This document shows positions 42,898-52,029 of a DNA stretch of 64,000 bases, in pieces. The DNA lies in assembly GCA_964532405.1 (NCBI GenBank), contig CAZHIC010000004.1:1-64000 (forward strand), given 5' to 3'. The DNA is from PALSA-1006 sp964532405. GTDB taxonomy: Bacteria > Pseudomonadota > Gammaproteobacteria > Burkholderiales > Gallionellaceae. The notes beneath the pieces were generated by a model. That model ran no database searches. It had not been told where the DNA came from and was given only the letters and a program-made list of their open reading frames with translations. The first letter of the stretch is position 1. Each line of letters starts with the position of its first letter. The translations under genes and the position numbers were made by a program.

Positions 42898-43218
42898 CTA
42901 ATCCCACCGATCATCTCTGACCTGCACCATCCCGTTTTCGACTCTGACCGGAAATATTGCCGTCGGCTCGTAGGCCGGTGCCGTCAACGCTGCACCGGTT
43001 CTGATCGAAAAGCGGGCACCATGGCGCGGACAGACGATCTGGTCATTTTCGACGCAACCCCCAGTCAGTTTACCGCCATCATGTGTGCAGACATCCTCTA
43101 TCGCATAGAACGCCATATCCAGCTTGAACACCGCGATGCCGGTGCCATCTATTTCAATATGCAGCGGTTGCCCAACGGAAATCGCCGCCTCTGGCGCAAC
43201 GTCCACCCACTCGCTCAA
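42898..43218 (-). CDS. Rieske-type [2Fe-2S] ferredoxin
   Basis: A 106-residue single-domain Rieske protein. The cluster ligands are plain: C-x-H in DVCTHDGG and C-x2-H in VCPRHGARF, 16-17 residues apart. It resembles ferredoxin components of dioxygenase or nitrite reductase small-subunit type. The start is a TTG at 43218 that overlaps the stop of the Nfu-like gene (TTGA). As last gene of the SUF operon it may carry electrons for cluster assembly or simply be a client; that is inference. Confidence 0.9.
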   Translation of the reverse strand: MSEWVDVAPEAAISVGQPLHIEIDGTGIAVFKLDMAFYAIEDVCTHDGGKLTGGCVENDQIVCPRHGARFSIRTGAALTAPAYEPTAIFPVRVENGMVQVRDDRWD

Positions 43219-43751
43219 AGCACCACCACTTCGATGTCAGGCTCTATGGTTCGCGCCAGATTGGTGATCGCCGAAAGCGTTCCGGCAAGAGAACTCGGAC
43301 AGCTTCCGCATGCGCCAAAATAACGTATCGTCAGTACATTTTCTATCAAACCCACGATTTGAAGATCCCCCCCGTCCGACACCAGTGCGGGACGGACGCG
43401 CTCGTCCAGCAATTGGCGGATCGCAGCCAGCTTCGGCTCATCCGTATCAAAGCTTGATACGGCTTGTAACTCCGGCTTTTGCGCAACCGCCGCCGCCCTG
43501 ATCGGTTCGGCGACTTTGCGCACCAGCTCCGGCCAGTCCGTCTCCCCATCCTGGGTGACGGTGATCCATTTATCCATGTAATACACATTGACGACATGGG
43601 GGATAGCAAACAATTGAGAGGCAAGCGGATCAGTAGCAGCCGACTCGGCACTGTTGAAAGAACAGGCCGTACCCCAGGTCAATCTTTCCTTCAACACGAA
43701 CTTGACCGCGTTCGGATTCGGGGTGTCTTCGATTTCAGCGATTTTAGGCAT
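43215..43751 (-). CDS. Nfu-type Fe-S cluster carrier (NifU N- and C-like domains)
   Basis: A 178-residue protein. The N-terminal Nfu_N domain (EIEDTPNPNAVKFVL, then VVNVYYMDKWITVT) resembles mitochondrial NFU1. The C-terminal NifU-like domain (RPALVSDGGDLQIVGL) has the cluster-binding CGSC pair in FGACGSCPSS. Such proteins receive clusters from SufBCD and hand them to target enzymes. It sits between sufU and the Rieske gene with tight spacing. Confidence 0.92.
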   Translation of the reverse strand: MPKIAEIEDTPNPNAVKFVLKERLTWGTACSFNSAESAATDPLASQLFAIPHVVNVYYMDKWITVTQDGETDWPELVRKVAEPIRAAAVAQKPELQAVSSFDTDEPKLAAIRQLLDERVRPALVSDGGDLQIVGLIENVLTIRYFGACGSCPSSLAGTLSAITNLARTIEPDIEVVVL

Positions 43752-43753
43752 GT

Positions 43754-44278
43754 TTATTCTTCGCCTATTAGACTGCCAGGAACAGGATCAGCTTCGCCTT
43801 CAGTCGAGACCGAGAGTTCGGCCCCTTCGACTAGGCTTAGAACAGGATTCAGCGCCGCATGCAATGTATGCCAGGGCAGGATCGCGCACTTAACCCGTGA
43901 CGGCAGGTCCTTGACGCCGGCAAACACTTTCAGCTTGCCCAATTGATTGCCGCCTGCCTTGTCGAGGTCGAGGTCAAGCGTCCCGGTCGCCATGCCCCTG
44001 AATTCTTCGACCATAGTTTCGGCATCCGCCACCGATTTCCCCTTGACCGCACCTGTCATCATCGAAGCGGATGCCTTGCATATCGCGCAACCCTCCCCCT
44101 CGAAGGCGATGGCCTCAATCTTGTCATCCAGCACGCTCATCGACAACTTGATGTGATCCCCGCACAGCGGGTTGTGCCCCTCCGCATGGCGATTCGCGCC
44201 GGGGATCGCACCGAAGTTCCTCGGCTTGCGGTTATGGTCGAGTATCACTTCCTGATACAGCTGGCGCATGTCGCTCAT
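43754..44278 (-). CDS. sufU: SufU, zinc-dependent sulfur-transfer partner of SufS
   Basis: About 174 residues. Three conserved cysteines and an aspartate form the zinc/sulfur site: NPLCGDHIKL, GEGCAICKAS and SRVKCAILPWHTL. In this type of SUF system SufU accepts sulfide from SufS. ATG 44278 overlaps the sufS stop (ATGA). The C-terminal ~30 residues (LNPVLSLVEGAELSV and following) come from dispersed repeat sequence and extend beyond the normal family end. Confidence 0.92.
   Translation of the reverse strand: MSDMRQLYQEVILDHNRKPRNFGAIPGANRHAEGHNPLCGDHIKLSMSVLDDKIEAIAFEGEGCAICKASASMMTGAVKGKSVADAETMVEEFRGMATGTLDLDLDKAGGNQLGKLKVFAGVKDLPSRVKCAILPWHTLHAALNPVLSLVEGAELSVSTEGEADPVPGSLIGEE
43774..43853. 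repeat. in-frame repeat extending the 3' end of sufU
   Basis: Contains GAACAGGATCAGCTTCG and TTCGACTAGGCTTAGAACAG, close to the widespread 'CTTCGACAAGCTCAG..GAAC' repeat also seen at 54921-54950 in mod. It encodes the acidic, non-conserved tail of SufU. Confidence 0.7.
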
Positions 44279-45504
44279 ATAAACATCTCCTGCACTTTGC
44301 GGATGCCGACGACCAGCTTGTCGATTTCGTCTTTGGTGTTGTAAAAAGCAAACGAGGCGCGCGCGGTGGCAGGCACATGGAAGTGCTGCATCACCGGCTG
44401 GGCGCAATGGTGACCGGTACGGATCGCAATACCCGCATCATTCAGGATCGTACCCACGTCATGCGGGTGTACCCCGTTAATGACGAATGACAGCACGGCC
44501 GCTTTCTGCTTGGCCGTGCCGAGAATGCTAACTCCGGGCATAGTCGATAGTTGCCCGGTTGCGTAATCCAGCAACTCTTTTTCGTAAGCCTCAATGTTAT
44601 CCAGTCCGATTTTGTGCAAATAATCTATCGCCGCGCCCAGGCCGATTGCCGCCATGATAGGCGGGGTACCTGCCTCGAATTTTGCGGGGATAACGTTGTA
44701 GGTGGTCTTCTCGAAAGTCACCGAAAGGATCATGTCGCCGCCGCCCTGATAGGGCTGCATCTTCTCCAGCAAATGTGCTTTACCGTATAGCACGCCGATA
44801 CCGGTCGGCCCACACATCTTGTGCCCGGAGAAGACATAGAAATCGCAATCCAATTCCTGCATGTCCAACGCTTGATGCGGCGCGGCTTGGGCGCCGTCGA
44901 GCAACACCGGCACACCGTGGCGATGCGCAAACGCGATCATCTGCTTGACCGGATTGATCGTGCCAAGTGCGTTCGACACATGCGACAGGGCGAGAAATTT
45001 TGTTTTTGTATTGAACAGTGCCTCAAATGCGTCGATGCGCAACCCTCCTTCATCGTTCATCGGGATAACGCGCAGCACCGCGCCTTTTTCCTGCGCCAAC
45101 ATCTGCCAGGGAACGATATTCGAATGGTGTTCGAGGGCGGATAAGATGATCTCGTCGCCCTTGCCGATAAAAGCGCGACCGTAGCCGTGCATCACCAAAT
45201 TGATAGCGTCCGTGGTGCCGCGTGTGAAGATGATTTCACGCGACTCTTTCGCTTGCAGAAAATGCTGCACCTTGACACGCGCCGCCTCGAATTCTTGGGT
45301 GGCTAGCTCGCTCAAATAATGCACCGCACGATGGATATTGGCATGCTCTGCACTCTGATAGCGCACGATGCGATCAATGACAGCCTGCGGCATCTGGCTG
45401 CTGGCCGCATTGTCCAAATAAACCAGCGGCTGGCCGGCAACCCGCACGTCGAAGATCGGAAAGTCGGCTCTAATGAGCCCGATATTGCTGCTATTGATAA
45501 TCAT
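44275..45504 (-). CDS. sufS: cysteine desulfurase SufS
   Basis: A 409-residue PLP enzyme that takes sulfur from cysteine for cluster assembly (group II desulfurase). The PLP lysine is in FSGHKMCGPTGIGVLYG, and the sulfur-accepting cysteine in RTGHHCAQPVMQHF. The substrate-binding TRGTTDAINLV stretch is intact. It overlaps sufU and sufD by four bases at each end. Confidence 0.97.
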   Translation of the reverse strand: MIINSSNIGLIRADFPIFDVRVAGQPLVYLDNAASSQMPQAVIDRIVRYQSAEHANIHRAVHYLSELATQEFEAARVKVQHFLQAKESREIIFTRGTTDAINLVMHGYGRAFIGKGDEIILSALEHHSNIVPWQMLAQEKGAVLRVIPMNDEGGLRIDAFEALFNTKTKFLALSHVSNALGTINPVKQMIAFAHRHGVPVLLDGAQAAPHQALDMQELDCDFYVFSGHKMCGPTGIGVLYGKAHLLEKMQPYQGGGDMILSVTFEKTTYNVIPAKFEAGTPPIMAAIGLGAAIDYLHKIGLDNIEAYEKELLDYATGQLSTMPGVSILGTAKQKAAVLSFVINGVHPHDVGTILNDAGIAIRTGHHCAQPVMQHFHVPATARASFAFYNTKDEIDKLVVGIRKVQEMFI

Positions 45505-46790
45505 ATTCTTCTCTTCATATCTTCATCGAGTAGCGTCCGGTTCAATGATTCGACCAGCGCCAACACCGGAATCTTGTCTATGATCTCTGCGGCAAAAGCG
45601 TGGGTGAGCAGATTACGTGCGCGCTCCTCGGTCAGCCCGCGGCTTTTGAGGAAAAACAGCGCGTCAGCGTCTATCTGTCCGACCGTTGCACCATGCTTGC
45701 AACTCACGTCGTCATTAAAAATTTCAAGCTGCGGTTGCGTATCAATGCGGGCTTTGCCAGAGAGCAGCAAGTTGCGGCTGCTTTGCATCGAATCGGTTCC
45801 CACTGCACCTACATGCACCATGATTTTGCCGCTGAAAATCGCATGCGCCGATCCATCGGCGATACATTTGTGCAATTGGACACTCTTGCCGCGCGGAGCG
45901 GCATGGTCGATCAGGGTATGCGTGTCGGCAATCTGGCGTCCGCCAATCAAGGCCAATCCGTTGAGATGTATTTCTGCCCCCTCCTCTTGCTGTACCACAT
46001 GCAGGGAATAGCGTGACACGCGTGCGCCAAAGGCGAGCGAAGTCGCGGTATAAACGCTGCCTCTACCCGCCTTTACCGAGCAATGCCCGATGTGGAACGC
46101 GTTTTTTTCTTCGCGCTGTACGCGTATATGCTGCAACCGGGCATGTTCTTGCAGCACGACCTCGGTCACCGCATTCGAAAAATAAATGCCGTTATCCAGT
46201 CCGACATAATCTTCGATCAGGGTCGCCTGACTGGATGCACCCATCACCACCAAACATCTCGGATAGAGCGCGGAAGGGGTTTCGCGTCTGCTCGCAACAT
46301 GCAGAATATGGATAGGCGCAGCGACTTCGTTGGTCACCTGCACCCATGCGCCATCCTCAAAGAAACGGGTGTTCAGGGCGACAAAGGCATCTTGCGTATA
46401 GGGCGCATGTTGTCCAAAATTTTCTTCGGCCAACGGGTTGTCAATACGATTGACCAGAGATGCAACGGTTACGCCTGACCCTGCTCGCGTCAGGTCAGAA
46501 AGTTCGGCGACATAGCATCCGTCGACAAAGACTAATCGGATCGCGTCCGCGATCAAAAACTTTTCGATATGATCCAGCGTCACCCGCGCAAAAGAATCGA
46601 CCGGATAAAACCCGTGCTGGAACAATGGCGACAAATCGGTGAAACGCCAATCGTCATGTCTTGCCGAAGGGAAATTTAAAATCTGGGCACGCGCCAGCGC
46701 AGCCACACGAATATCTTCCAGCCAAGGTTCGGATTGAATGACTTTGCCGAGCAGTAATTGCTCGAAACATTGTTCTTTGGTCAGATTCAC
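45501..46790 (-). CDS. sufD: Fe-S assembly scaffold protein SufD
   Basis: A 429-residue beta-helix protein that pairs with SufB and SufC as SufBC2D. The C-terminal half has the family core (GSVYTATSLAFGARVSRYSL, ADTHTLIDHAAPRGKS, HGATVGQIDADALFFLKSRGL in pieces). The start GTG 46790 overlaps the sufC stop (GTGA); a longer frame to 46808 lies within sufC. Confidence 0.95.
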   Translation of the reverse strand: MNLTKEQCFEQLLLGKVIQSEPWLEDIRVAALARAQILNFPSARHDDWRFTDLSPLFQHGFYPVDSFARVTLDHIEKFLIADAIRLVFVDGCYVAELSDLTRAGSGVTVASLVNRIDNPLAEENFGQHAPYTQDAFVALNTRFFEDGAWVQVTNEVAAPIHILHVASRRETPSALYPRCLVVMGASSQATLIEDYVGLDNGIYFSNAVTEVVLQEHARLQHIRVQREEKNAFHIGHCSVKAGRGSVYTATSLAFGARVSRYSLHVVQQEEGAEIHLNGLALIGGRQIADTHTLIDHAAPRGKSVQLHKCIADGSAHAIFSGKIMVHVGAVGTDSMQSSRNLLLSGKARIDTQPQLEIFNDDVSCKHGATVGQIDADALFFLKSRGLTEERARNLLTHAFAAEIIDKIPVLALVESLNRTLLDEDMKRRI

Positions 46791-47557
46791 ACAGCCACCC
46801 TGAGCCAATCATAGCCCCGCGCTTCCAACTCCAGCGCCAGCTCTTTGCCGCCGGTTCTGACGATACGTCCGCCGTCCATCACATGCACGTAATCCGGCAC
46901 GATGTAATTTAACAGACGCTGATAATGGGTCACCATCACCACCGCATTGTCGGGAGTAAGCAGGCTGTTCACGCCCTGTGCCACTATCCTCAAGGCGTCG
47001 ATATCGAGACCGGAATCGGTCTCATCAAGAATCGCCAACTTGGGTTGCAGCACGGCCATTTGCAGTATCTCGTTGCGCTTCTTCTCGCCGCCGGAAAAGC
47101 CCTCGTTCACGCTGCGATTGAGAAAGCTGGCATCCATTTCGACGACTTTAATCTTCTCCTGCACCAGATCATCAAACTCAAGCGGGTCAAGCTCCTCCAG
47201 CCCGCGTTCGATCTGTAAGGTGTTGTAGGCCAGACGCAACAACGCGCTGTTCGACACACCGGGAATCTCGACCGGATACTGAAACGCCAGAAAAATTCCT
47301 GCCCTCGCGCGCTCCTCGGGAGCCAGAGAAAACAAATCCTTGCCCTCGAAGGTCGCGCTTCCACCCGTTACGGTATAGTCGGGATGCCCCGCCAACACCT
47401 TGGAAAACGTGCTCTTGCCCGATCCGTTGACGCCCATGATGGCGTGTACTTCGCCCGCTCGCACGGTGAGATCGACACCTTTCAATATCTCTATGCCGCC
47501 AACCTCTGCCTTGAGATTTCTGACTTCCAGCAATACCCTGCTATCCTTATTGATCAC
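46787..47557 (-). CDS. sufC: SufC ATPase of the SufBCD complex
   Basis: A 256-residue ABC-type ATPase, cytoplasmic, driving conformational change in SufBD. Walker A (GVNGSGKSTFSKVLAG), the signature FSGGEKKRNEIL and Walker B (LAILDETDSGLDIDAL) are intact. It overlaps the sufB stop by four bases. Confidence 0.97.
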   Translation of the reverse strand: MINKDSRVLLEVRNLKAEVGGIEILKGVDLTVRAGEVHAIMGVNGSGKSTFSKVLAGHPDYTVTGGSATFEGKDLFSLAPEERARAGIFLAFQYPVEIPGVSNSALLRLAYNTLQIERGLEELDPLEFDDLVQEKIKVVEMDASFLNRSVNEGFSGGEKKRNEILQMAVLQPKLAILDETDSGLDIDALRIVAQGVNSLLTPDNAVVMVTHYQRLLNYIVPDYVHVMDGGRIVRTGGKELALELEARGYDWLRVAV

Positions 47558-48990
47558 CCTACGCTCCCTTCAAGTTTCAGTCCGAGCAGCTTGGTGGCCT
47601 CGACCGCAAATTCCATCGGCAAATGTACAAAAACATCCTTGCAAAAACCATTGATTATCATGGCGATCGCGTCTTCAGAACCAATGCCGCGTTGCGCAAA
47701 AAAGAACATCTGATCTTCGCCGATCTTGGATGTGGATGCCTCGTGCTCGACTTGTGCCGTTACGTTCTGCACCTCTATGGTCGGAAAAGTATTCGCCGCA
47801 CAACGATCACCCAACAGCATCGAGTCGCACTGCGAATAATTTCTGGCTCCCGTCGCCTGACTGCCAATCTTGACCAACCCCCGATAGCTATTGTTGGAAC
47901 GCCCGGCAGAAATACCTTTCGAGATGATTTTGCTGCGGGTGTTCTTGCCGATATGAATCATTTTTGTTCCGGTGTCGGCTTGTTGAAGATGGTTGGTCAG
48001 CGCCACCGAATAAAATTCTCCGCTGGAATTGTCCCCCAGCAGCACACAGCTCGGATACTTCCAAGTGATGGCGGAACCGGTTTCGACTTGAGTCCAAGAG
48101 ATTTTTGAATTGACGCCCTTGCACAATCCGCGCTTGGTGACGAAATTATATATTCCGCCTTTGCCGTTCTCGTCTCCGGCATACCAGTTCTGCACCGTAG
48201 AATATTTGATGTCGGCATTGTCCAGCGCAATCAGTTCGACCACTGCCGCATGCAGCTGGTTGGTGTCAAACTGCGGCGCGGTACAGCCTTCCAAATAACA
48301 CACCGAGCTACCCGCCTCGGCAATAATCAGGGTGCGCTCGAATTGCCCCGATCCTTCGGTATTGATCCTGAAGTAGGTGGACAAATCCATCGGGCACTTC
48401 GTCCCTTTCGGGATGTAGCAGAACGATCCGTCGGTGAACACCGCCGAATTGAGTGCGGCATAAAAATTGTCGCCAGCCGGCACCACGCTGCCCAGATATT
48501 GCTTCACCAGTTCAGGGTACTCACGCACCGCTTCAGAAAAAGAGCAAAAAATAATGCCGATTTCGGCCAGCTTTGCCTTGTAAGTGGTGGTCACCGATAC
48601 GCTGTCAAAAATCACGTCCACCGCCACACCGGTCATCAGCTTTTGCTCGTGCAAAGGCACACCGAGTTTTTCGAAAGTGCGCCTTAATTCGGGGTCGACT
48701 TCGTCCAGGCTGGCCAGTTGTTTTTTTGGCTTGGGCTGCGCAAAATAAATGATGTCCTGAAAATCTATTTTGGGGTAACTCACGTTCGCCCAATCCGGCT
48801 CCTCCATAGTCAACCAGTGCCGGTAAGCACTCAGTCGAAAATCAAGCAGCCACTCCGGCTCTTCTTTTTTTTTCGAGATCATGCGTATCACGTCTTCATT
48901 CAAACCCTTAGCCACCGCCTCAGTTTCGATGTCGGTGACAAAGCCGTGCTTGTAAGGTTGATTGACCAGATTTTGTAGCGCTGCGCTCAT
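47554..48990 (-). CDS. sufB: Fe-S assembly scaffold protein SufB
   Basis: A 478-residue scaffold on which new [4Fe-4S] clusters form. The conserved stretches YCPKGT-like (FCYIPKGTKCPMDLSTYFRIN), CTAPQFD with its cysteine, and the C-terminal EHEASTSKIGEDQMFF are present. ATG 48990 fits the family N-terminus; a longer frame to 49014 is not needed. Confidence 0.96.
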   Translation of the reverse strand: MSAALQNLVNQPYKHGFVTDIETEAVAKGLNEDVIRMISKKKEEPEWLLDFRLSAYRHWLTMEEPDWANVSYPKIDFQDIIYFAQPKPKKQLASLDEVDPELRRTFEKLGVPLHEQKLMTGVAVDVIFDSVSVTTTYKAKLAEIGIIFCSFSEAVREYPELVKQYLGSVVPAGDNFYAALNSAVFTDGSFCYIPKGTKCPMDLSTYFRINTEGSGQFERTLIIAEAGSSVCYLEGCTAPQFDTNQLHAAVVELIALDNADIKYSTVQNWYAGDENGKGGIYNFVTKRGLCKGVNSKISWTQVETGSAITWKYPSCVLLGDNSSGEFYSVALTNHLQQADTGTKMIHIGKNTRSKIISKGISAGRSNNSYRGLVKIGSQATGARNYSQCDSMLLGDRCAANTFPTIEVQNVTAQVEHEASTSKIGEDQMFFFAQRGIGSEDAIAMIINGFCKDVFVHLPMEFAVEATKLLGLKLEGSVG

Positions 48991-49017
48991 GGTGTAATCC
49001 TTAAACTTGTGCAATCC

Positions 49018-49344
49018 TTAAACAACTGCAAAACTTTCGCCGCATCCGCACTGATTCGTGACATTGGGATTATTGAACTTGAATACATGCCCCAACCCTT
49101 CCTTGGCATATTCGAGTTCCGTCCCTTCGAGATAGGGCAAACTCTGCGCATCCACCAGCAGCTTCGCACCAAAACCCTCGAAAACCGTGTCGCTCTCCAA
49201 TGCTTCCTGCGCAATATCAAAAGTATAGGCAAAGCCGCTACAGCCCGATTTTTTCACGCCCAGCCGTAACCCGATCCCTGTGCCGCTCTTCTCAATCTGA
49301 CTCTGAATATGCCTTGCTGCCGATTCCGTTAATGTGATTGCCAT
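49018..49344 (-). CDS. sufA: A-type Fe-S carrier SufA
   Basis: A 108-residue HesB-family protein. The three cluster-binding cysteines are visible: GCSGFAYTFD and the C-terminal QCGCGESF. It carries assembled clusters to targets. It lies between the regulator and sufB in the same transcript. Confidence 0.93.
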   Translation of the reverse strand: MAITLTESAARHIQSQIEKSGTGIGLRLGVKKSGCSGFAYTFDIAQEALESDTVFEGFGAKLLVDAQSLPYLEGTELEYAKEGLGHVFKFNNPNVTNQCGCGESFAVV

Positions 49345-49363
49345 GCTCATCTCCTAATAAAAT

Positions 49364-49810
49364 TTATACCGATACCCCGCGTGGACGGATCGCACTCACA
49401 TCCACAAACTGGGGCCTGGGTTCGATCATTGCGGCAAGATTCACTTTTTCCAGCGCGTCCAGAATGATGTGATTGATCCCCTGCCAATTGCTGCGGGTCG
49501 AACAAATCGATTCGCGTACACAAGCCGAGGTGCTGCTGCATTCGGTGATCGAAATCGGACCATCCACCGCATGAATAATTTCAGCCATTGAAATGTCTTT
49601 GGGGTGGCGCGCCAGCCTATAACCCCCTTTTACGCCCAGTACAGAAACAACTAAATCTTCCCGTAATAACATTTTGAGTATCTTGCTCACCGTGGACGCA
49701 GTCATACCTAAACCCGCCGCCACTTCGCTTGCGCTGTGAACCACCCCATCCTTGGCCATATAAGCCATGACTTGAGTGCCGTAATCCGCGAACTTGCTTA
49801 AACGTAACAT
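49364..49810 (-). CDS. Rrf2-family SUF regulator (IscR/SufR-like)
   Basis: A 148-residue winged-helix regulator of the Rrf2 family, type 'SUF system Fe-S assembly regulator'. The N-terminal helix-turn-helix (GLGMTASTVSKILKMLLREDLV) and the three cysteines (ECSSTSACVRESIC, about residues 90-104) that hold a sensing [2Fe-2S] cluster are clear. It should repress the operon when cluster supply is enough. First gene of the SUF operon, with an IscR-type operator over its promoter. Confidence 0.93.
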   Translation of the reverse strand: MLRLSKFADYGTQVMAYMAKDGVVHSASEVAAGLGMTASTVSKILKMLLREDLVVSVLGVKGGYRLARHPKDISMAEIIHAVDGPISITECSSTSACVRESICSTRSNWQGINHIILDALEKVNLAAMIEPRPQFVDVSAIRPRGVSV

Positions 49811-49834
49811 TTAGAATTCACTTTTCAGAACTGG

Positions 49835-49847
49835 GACTAGTTTAGTG
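49835..49847. promoter_or_regulatory. IscR type-1-like operator of the SUF operon
   Basis: GACTA-GTT-TAGTG matches the core of the IscR type-1 site (GACTR-NWW-YAGTC) except at the last base. It overlaps the predicted -10 box of the SUF promoter, which suits repression by the Rrf2-family regulator encoded first in the operon. Confidence 0.7.
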
Positions 49848-49867
49848 CTAATTGGTTCGGCGCACAA
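49839..49867 (-). promoter_or_regulatory. promoter of the SUF operon
   Basis: TTGTGC (-35, 49862-49867) and TAAACT (-10, 49839-49844) on the - strand with a 17-base spacer, 29 bases or more upstream of the regulator gene. The -10 lies inside the palindromic operator. Confidence 0.55.
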
Positions 49868-49993
49868 CCCCTTACTCGCAAAAATTCCTGAAAGCTGCAA
49901 TCTACTGAACTTTGTCGCTCATCAGAAAACCTTTGGGGATTGCGTCCCATTCCTGCTAATCTTGCGCGCAAATTTTCACACCCAATACATACC

Positions 49994-51511
49994 ATGCAAA
50001 GTTATCTCAAGCGCATCCTCACCGCCCGCGTCTACGACGTGGCCATCGAAAGTCCGCTGGAACACGCCCCCACCCTGTCTGCGCGCATCGGCAACAACGT
50101 GCTGTTCAAACGCGAAGACATGCAGCCAGTGTTCTCGTTCAAGCTGCGCGGCGCCTATAACAAAATGGCGCAGCTCACGCCGGAACAACTCAAGCGCGGC
50201 GTCATCGCCGCCTCGGCGGGCAACCATGCGCAGGGCGTGGCGCTCAGCGCGCACCGTCTCGGCTGCAAAGCCACCATCGTGATGCCCACCACCACGCCGC
50301 AACTCAAGATCGACGCCGTGCGCCATTTCGGCAAGCGCGCGGTGGAAATCGTGCTGCACGGCAACAGCTACAACGATGCCTACGATCACGCGCTGGAACT
50401 GGGTAAACAAAACGATCTCACTTTCGTGCATCCGTTCGATGACCCCGATGTCATCGCCGGACAAGGCACCATCGCGATGGAAATCCTGCGCCAGCACCAG
50501 GCCCCGATTCACGCCATTTTCTGCGCCATCGGCGGCGGCGGGCTGATCTCCGGCGTGGCGGCCTACGTCAAACAAGTGCGCCCCGACATCAAAATCATCG
50601 GCGTACAAACCACCGACTCCGATGCCATGTACCGCTCGCTCAAAGCGGGGAAACGCGTACAACTCAACGATGTCGGCCTGTTCTCCGACGGCACCGCCGT
50701 CAAGCTGGTCGGCGAAGAAACCTTCCGCATCTGCAAGCAATATGTCGATGAAGTCATTCTGGTGGATACCGATGCCGTGTGCGCCGCCATCAAAGACGTG
50801 TTTCAGGACACCCGCTCCATCCTCGAACCGGCGGGCGCGCTCGCCGTGGCCGGAGCCAAGCTGTATGCAAAACGTGAGAAGCTCAAAGACCAGACGCTCA
50901 TCCCCATCGCCTGCGGCGCAAACATGAACTTCGACCGCCTGCGTTTCGTCGCAGAGCGCGCCGAAATCGGCGAAAAACGCGAAGCCATCCTCGCCGTGAC
51001 CATCCCCGAGACCCCCGGCAGCTTCCGCAAATTCTGCGCCTTGCTCGGCAACCGCAACATCACCGAATTCAACTACCGCTACGCCGATCCGACCGAGGCG
51101 CAAGTGTTCCTCGGCGTGCAAGTGCGCGACCCGTCGGAGACGGAAAAATTGCTCGCCGCGCTAGAGAAAAACAAACTGCGCGCCCTCGATCTCACCGACA
51201 ATGAAATGGCCAAACTGCACCTGCGCCACCTCGTCGGCGGGCGCGCGCCCGAAGCCAAGGACGAAATCATGTTCCGCTTCGAATTCCCCGAACGTCCCGG
51301 CGCGCTGATGAACTTCCTCAACAGCATGAACCACAACTGGAATATTTCGCTGTTCCACTACCGCAACCACGGCGCGGACTACGGGCGCGTGCTGGTGGGA
51401 ATGCAAGTGCCGCATCACGACAAAAAGGCGCTGAAGAATTTCCTCGACACGCTCGGCTACCCTTACTGGGACGAGAGCAACAATCCGGCGTACAAATTGT
51501 TCTTGGGATGA
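49994..51511 (+). CDS. ilvA: threonine ammonia-lyase, biosynthetic, long form
   Basis: A 505-residue PLP enzyme making 2-oxobutanoate from threonine for isoleucine synthesis. The PLP lysine is in FSFKLRGAYNK, followed by SAGNHAQGVA and the phosphate loop IGGGGLISG. Two C-terminal ACT-like regulatory domains (about 330-415 and 420-500) indicate feedback by isoleucine. ATG 49994 is the family start. Its stop overlaps the start of the zeta-like gene (ATGA). Confidence 0.96.
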   Translation: MQSYLKRILTARVYDVAIESPLEHAPTLSARIGNNVLFKREDMQPVFSFKLRGAYNKMAQLTPEQLKRGVIAASAGNHAQGVALSAHRLGCKATIVMPTTTPQLKIDAVRHFGKRAVEIVLHGNSYNDAYDHALELGKQNDLTFVHPFDDPDVIAGQGTIAMEILRQHQAPIHAIFCAIGGGGLISGVAAYVKQVRPDIKIIGVQTTDSDAMYRSLKAGKRVQLNDVGLFSDGTAVKLVGEETFRICKQYVDEVILVDTDAVCAAIKDVFQDTRSILEPAGALAVAGAKLYAKREKLKDQTLIPIACGANMNFDRLRFVAERAEIGEKREAILAVTIPETPGSFRKFCALLGNRNITEFNYRYADPTEAQVFLGVQVRDPSETEKLLAALEKNKLRALDLTDNEMAKLHLRHLVGGRAPEAKDEIMFRFEFPERPGALMNFLNSMNHNWNISLFHYRNHGADYGRVLVGMQVPHHDKKALKNFLDTLGYPYWDESNNPAYKLFLG

Positions 51512-52029
51512 CTTTGAAACGCATACTCATCATCGCAGGACCTAATGGCGCGGGAAAAACCACCTTCGCGCGCGAGTTCCTGCCGACAGATGCGGATTGC
51601 CCAACATTCATCAATGCCGACCTGATTGCTGCCGGGCTGGCACCGTTCTCCCCGGAAACGGTAGCGGTACGCGCCGGACGTCTAATGTTGGGAGAGATTG
51701 CGCGGCACGCTCATGCCAACGCAAATTTTGCTTTTGAAACGACACTTGCCGGACGAGGATATGCGCGGTCAATTCAACAATGGCAACATGCGGGCTACCG
51801 CGTCAAACTGATTTTTCTTGCACTCAATCATCCAGACGAAGCAGTAGCGCGGGTTGCAGAGCGTGTGCGACAAGGCGGGCATCACGTACCGGAAGAAATC
51901 ATCCGACGCAGATTTGAACTGGGCTTGGCAAACTTTCACCAACTCTATTCACCACTCGTAGATGCGTGGGCGTTGTACGACAATTCCGGCCTAGAGCCGG
52001 TGCTACAGGATTGGAGCGAAACCACATGA
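51508..52029 (+). CDS. zeta-toxin-like P-loop kinase
   Basis: A 173-residue P-loop protein of the zeta-toxin/UDP-N-acetylglucosamine kinase-like family. Walker A is at the start (IIAGPNGAGKTTFAREFL), then FINADLIAAGL and FAFETTLAGRGY (substrate/catalytic acidic region), and a lid-like arginine segment RVAERVRQGGHHVPEEIIRRRF. Zeta toxins phosphorylate UDP-GlcNAc and block wall synthesis; the family also has members of unknown substrate. It starts inside the ilvA stop (ATGA) and its own stop overlaps the next gene, so all three may be co-translated. Confidence 0.85.
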   Translation: MTLKRILIIAGPNGAGKTTFAREFLPTDADCPTFINADLIAAGLAPFSPETVAVRAGRLMLGEIARHAHANANFAFETTLAGRGYARSIQQWQHAGYRVKLIFLALNHPDEAVARVAERVRQGGHHVPEEIIRRRFELGLANFHQLYSPLVDAWALYDNSGLEPVLQDWSETT

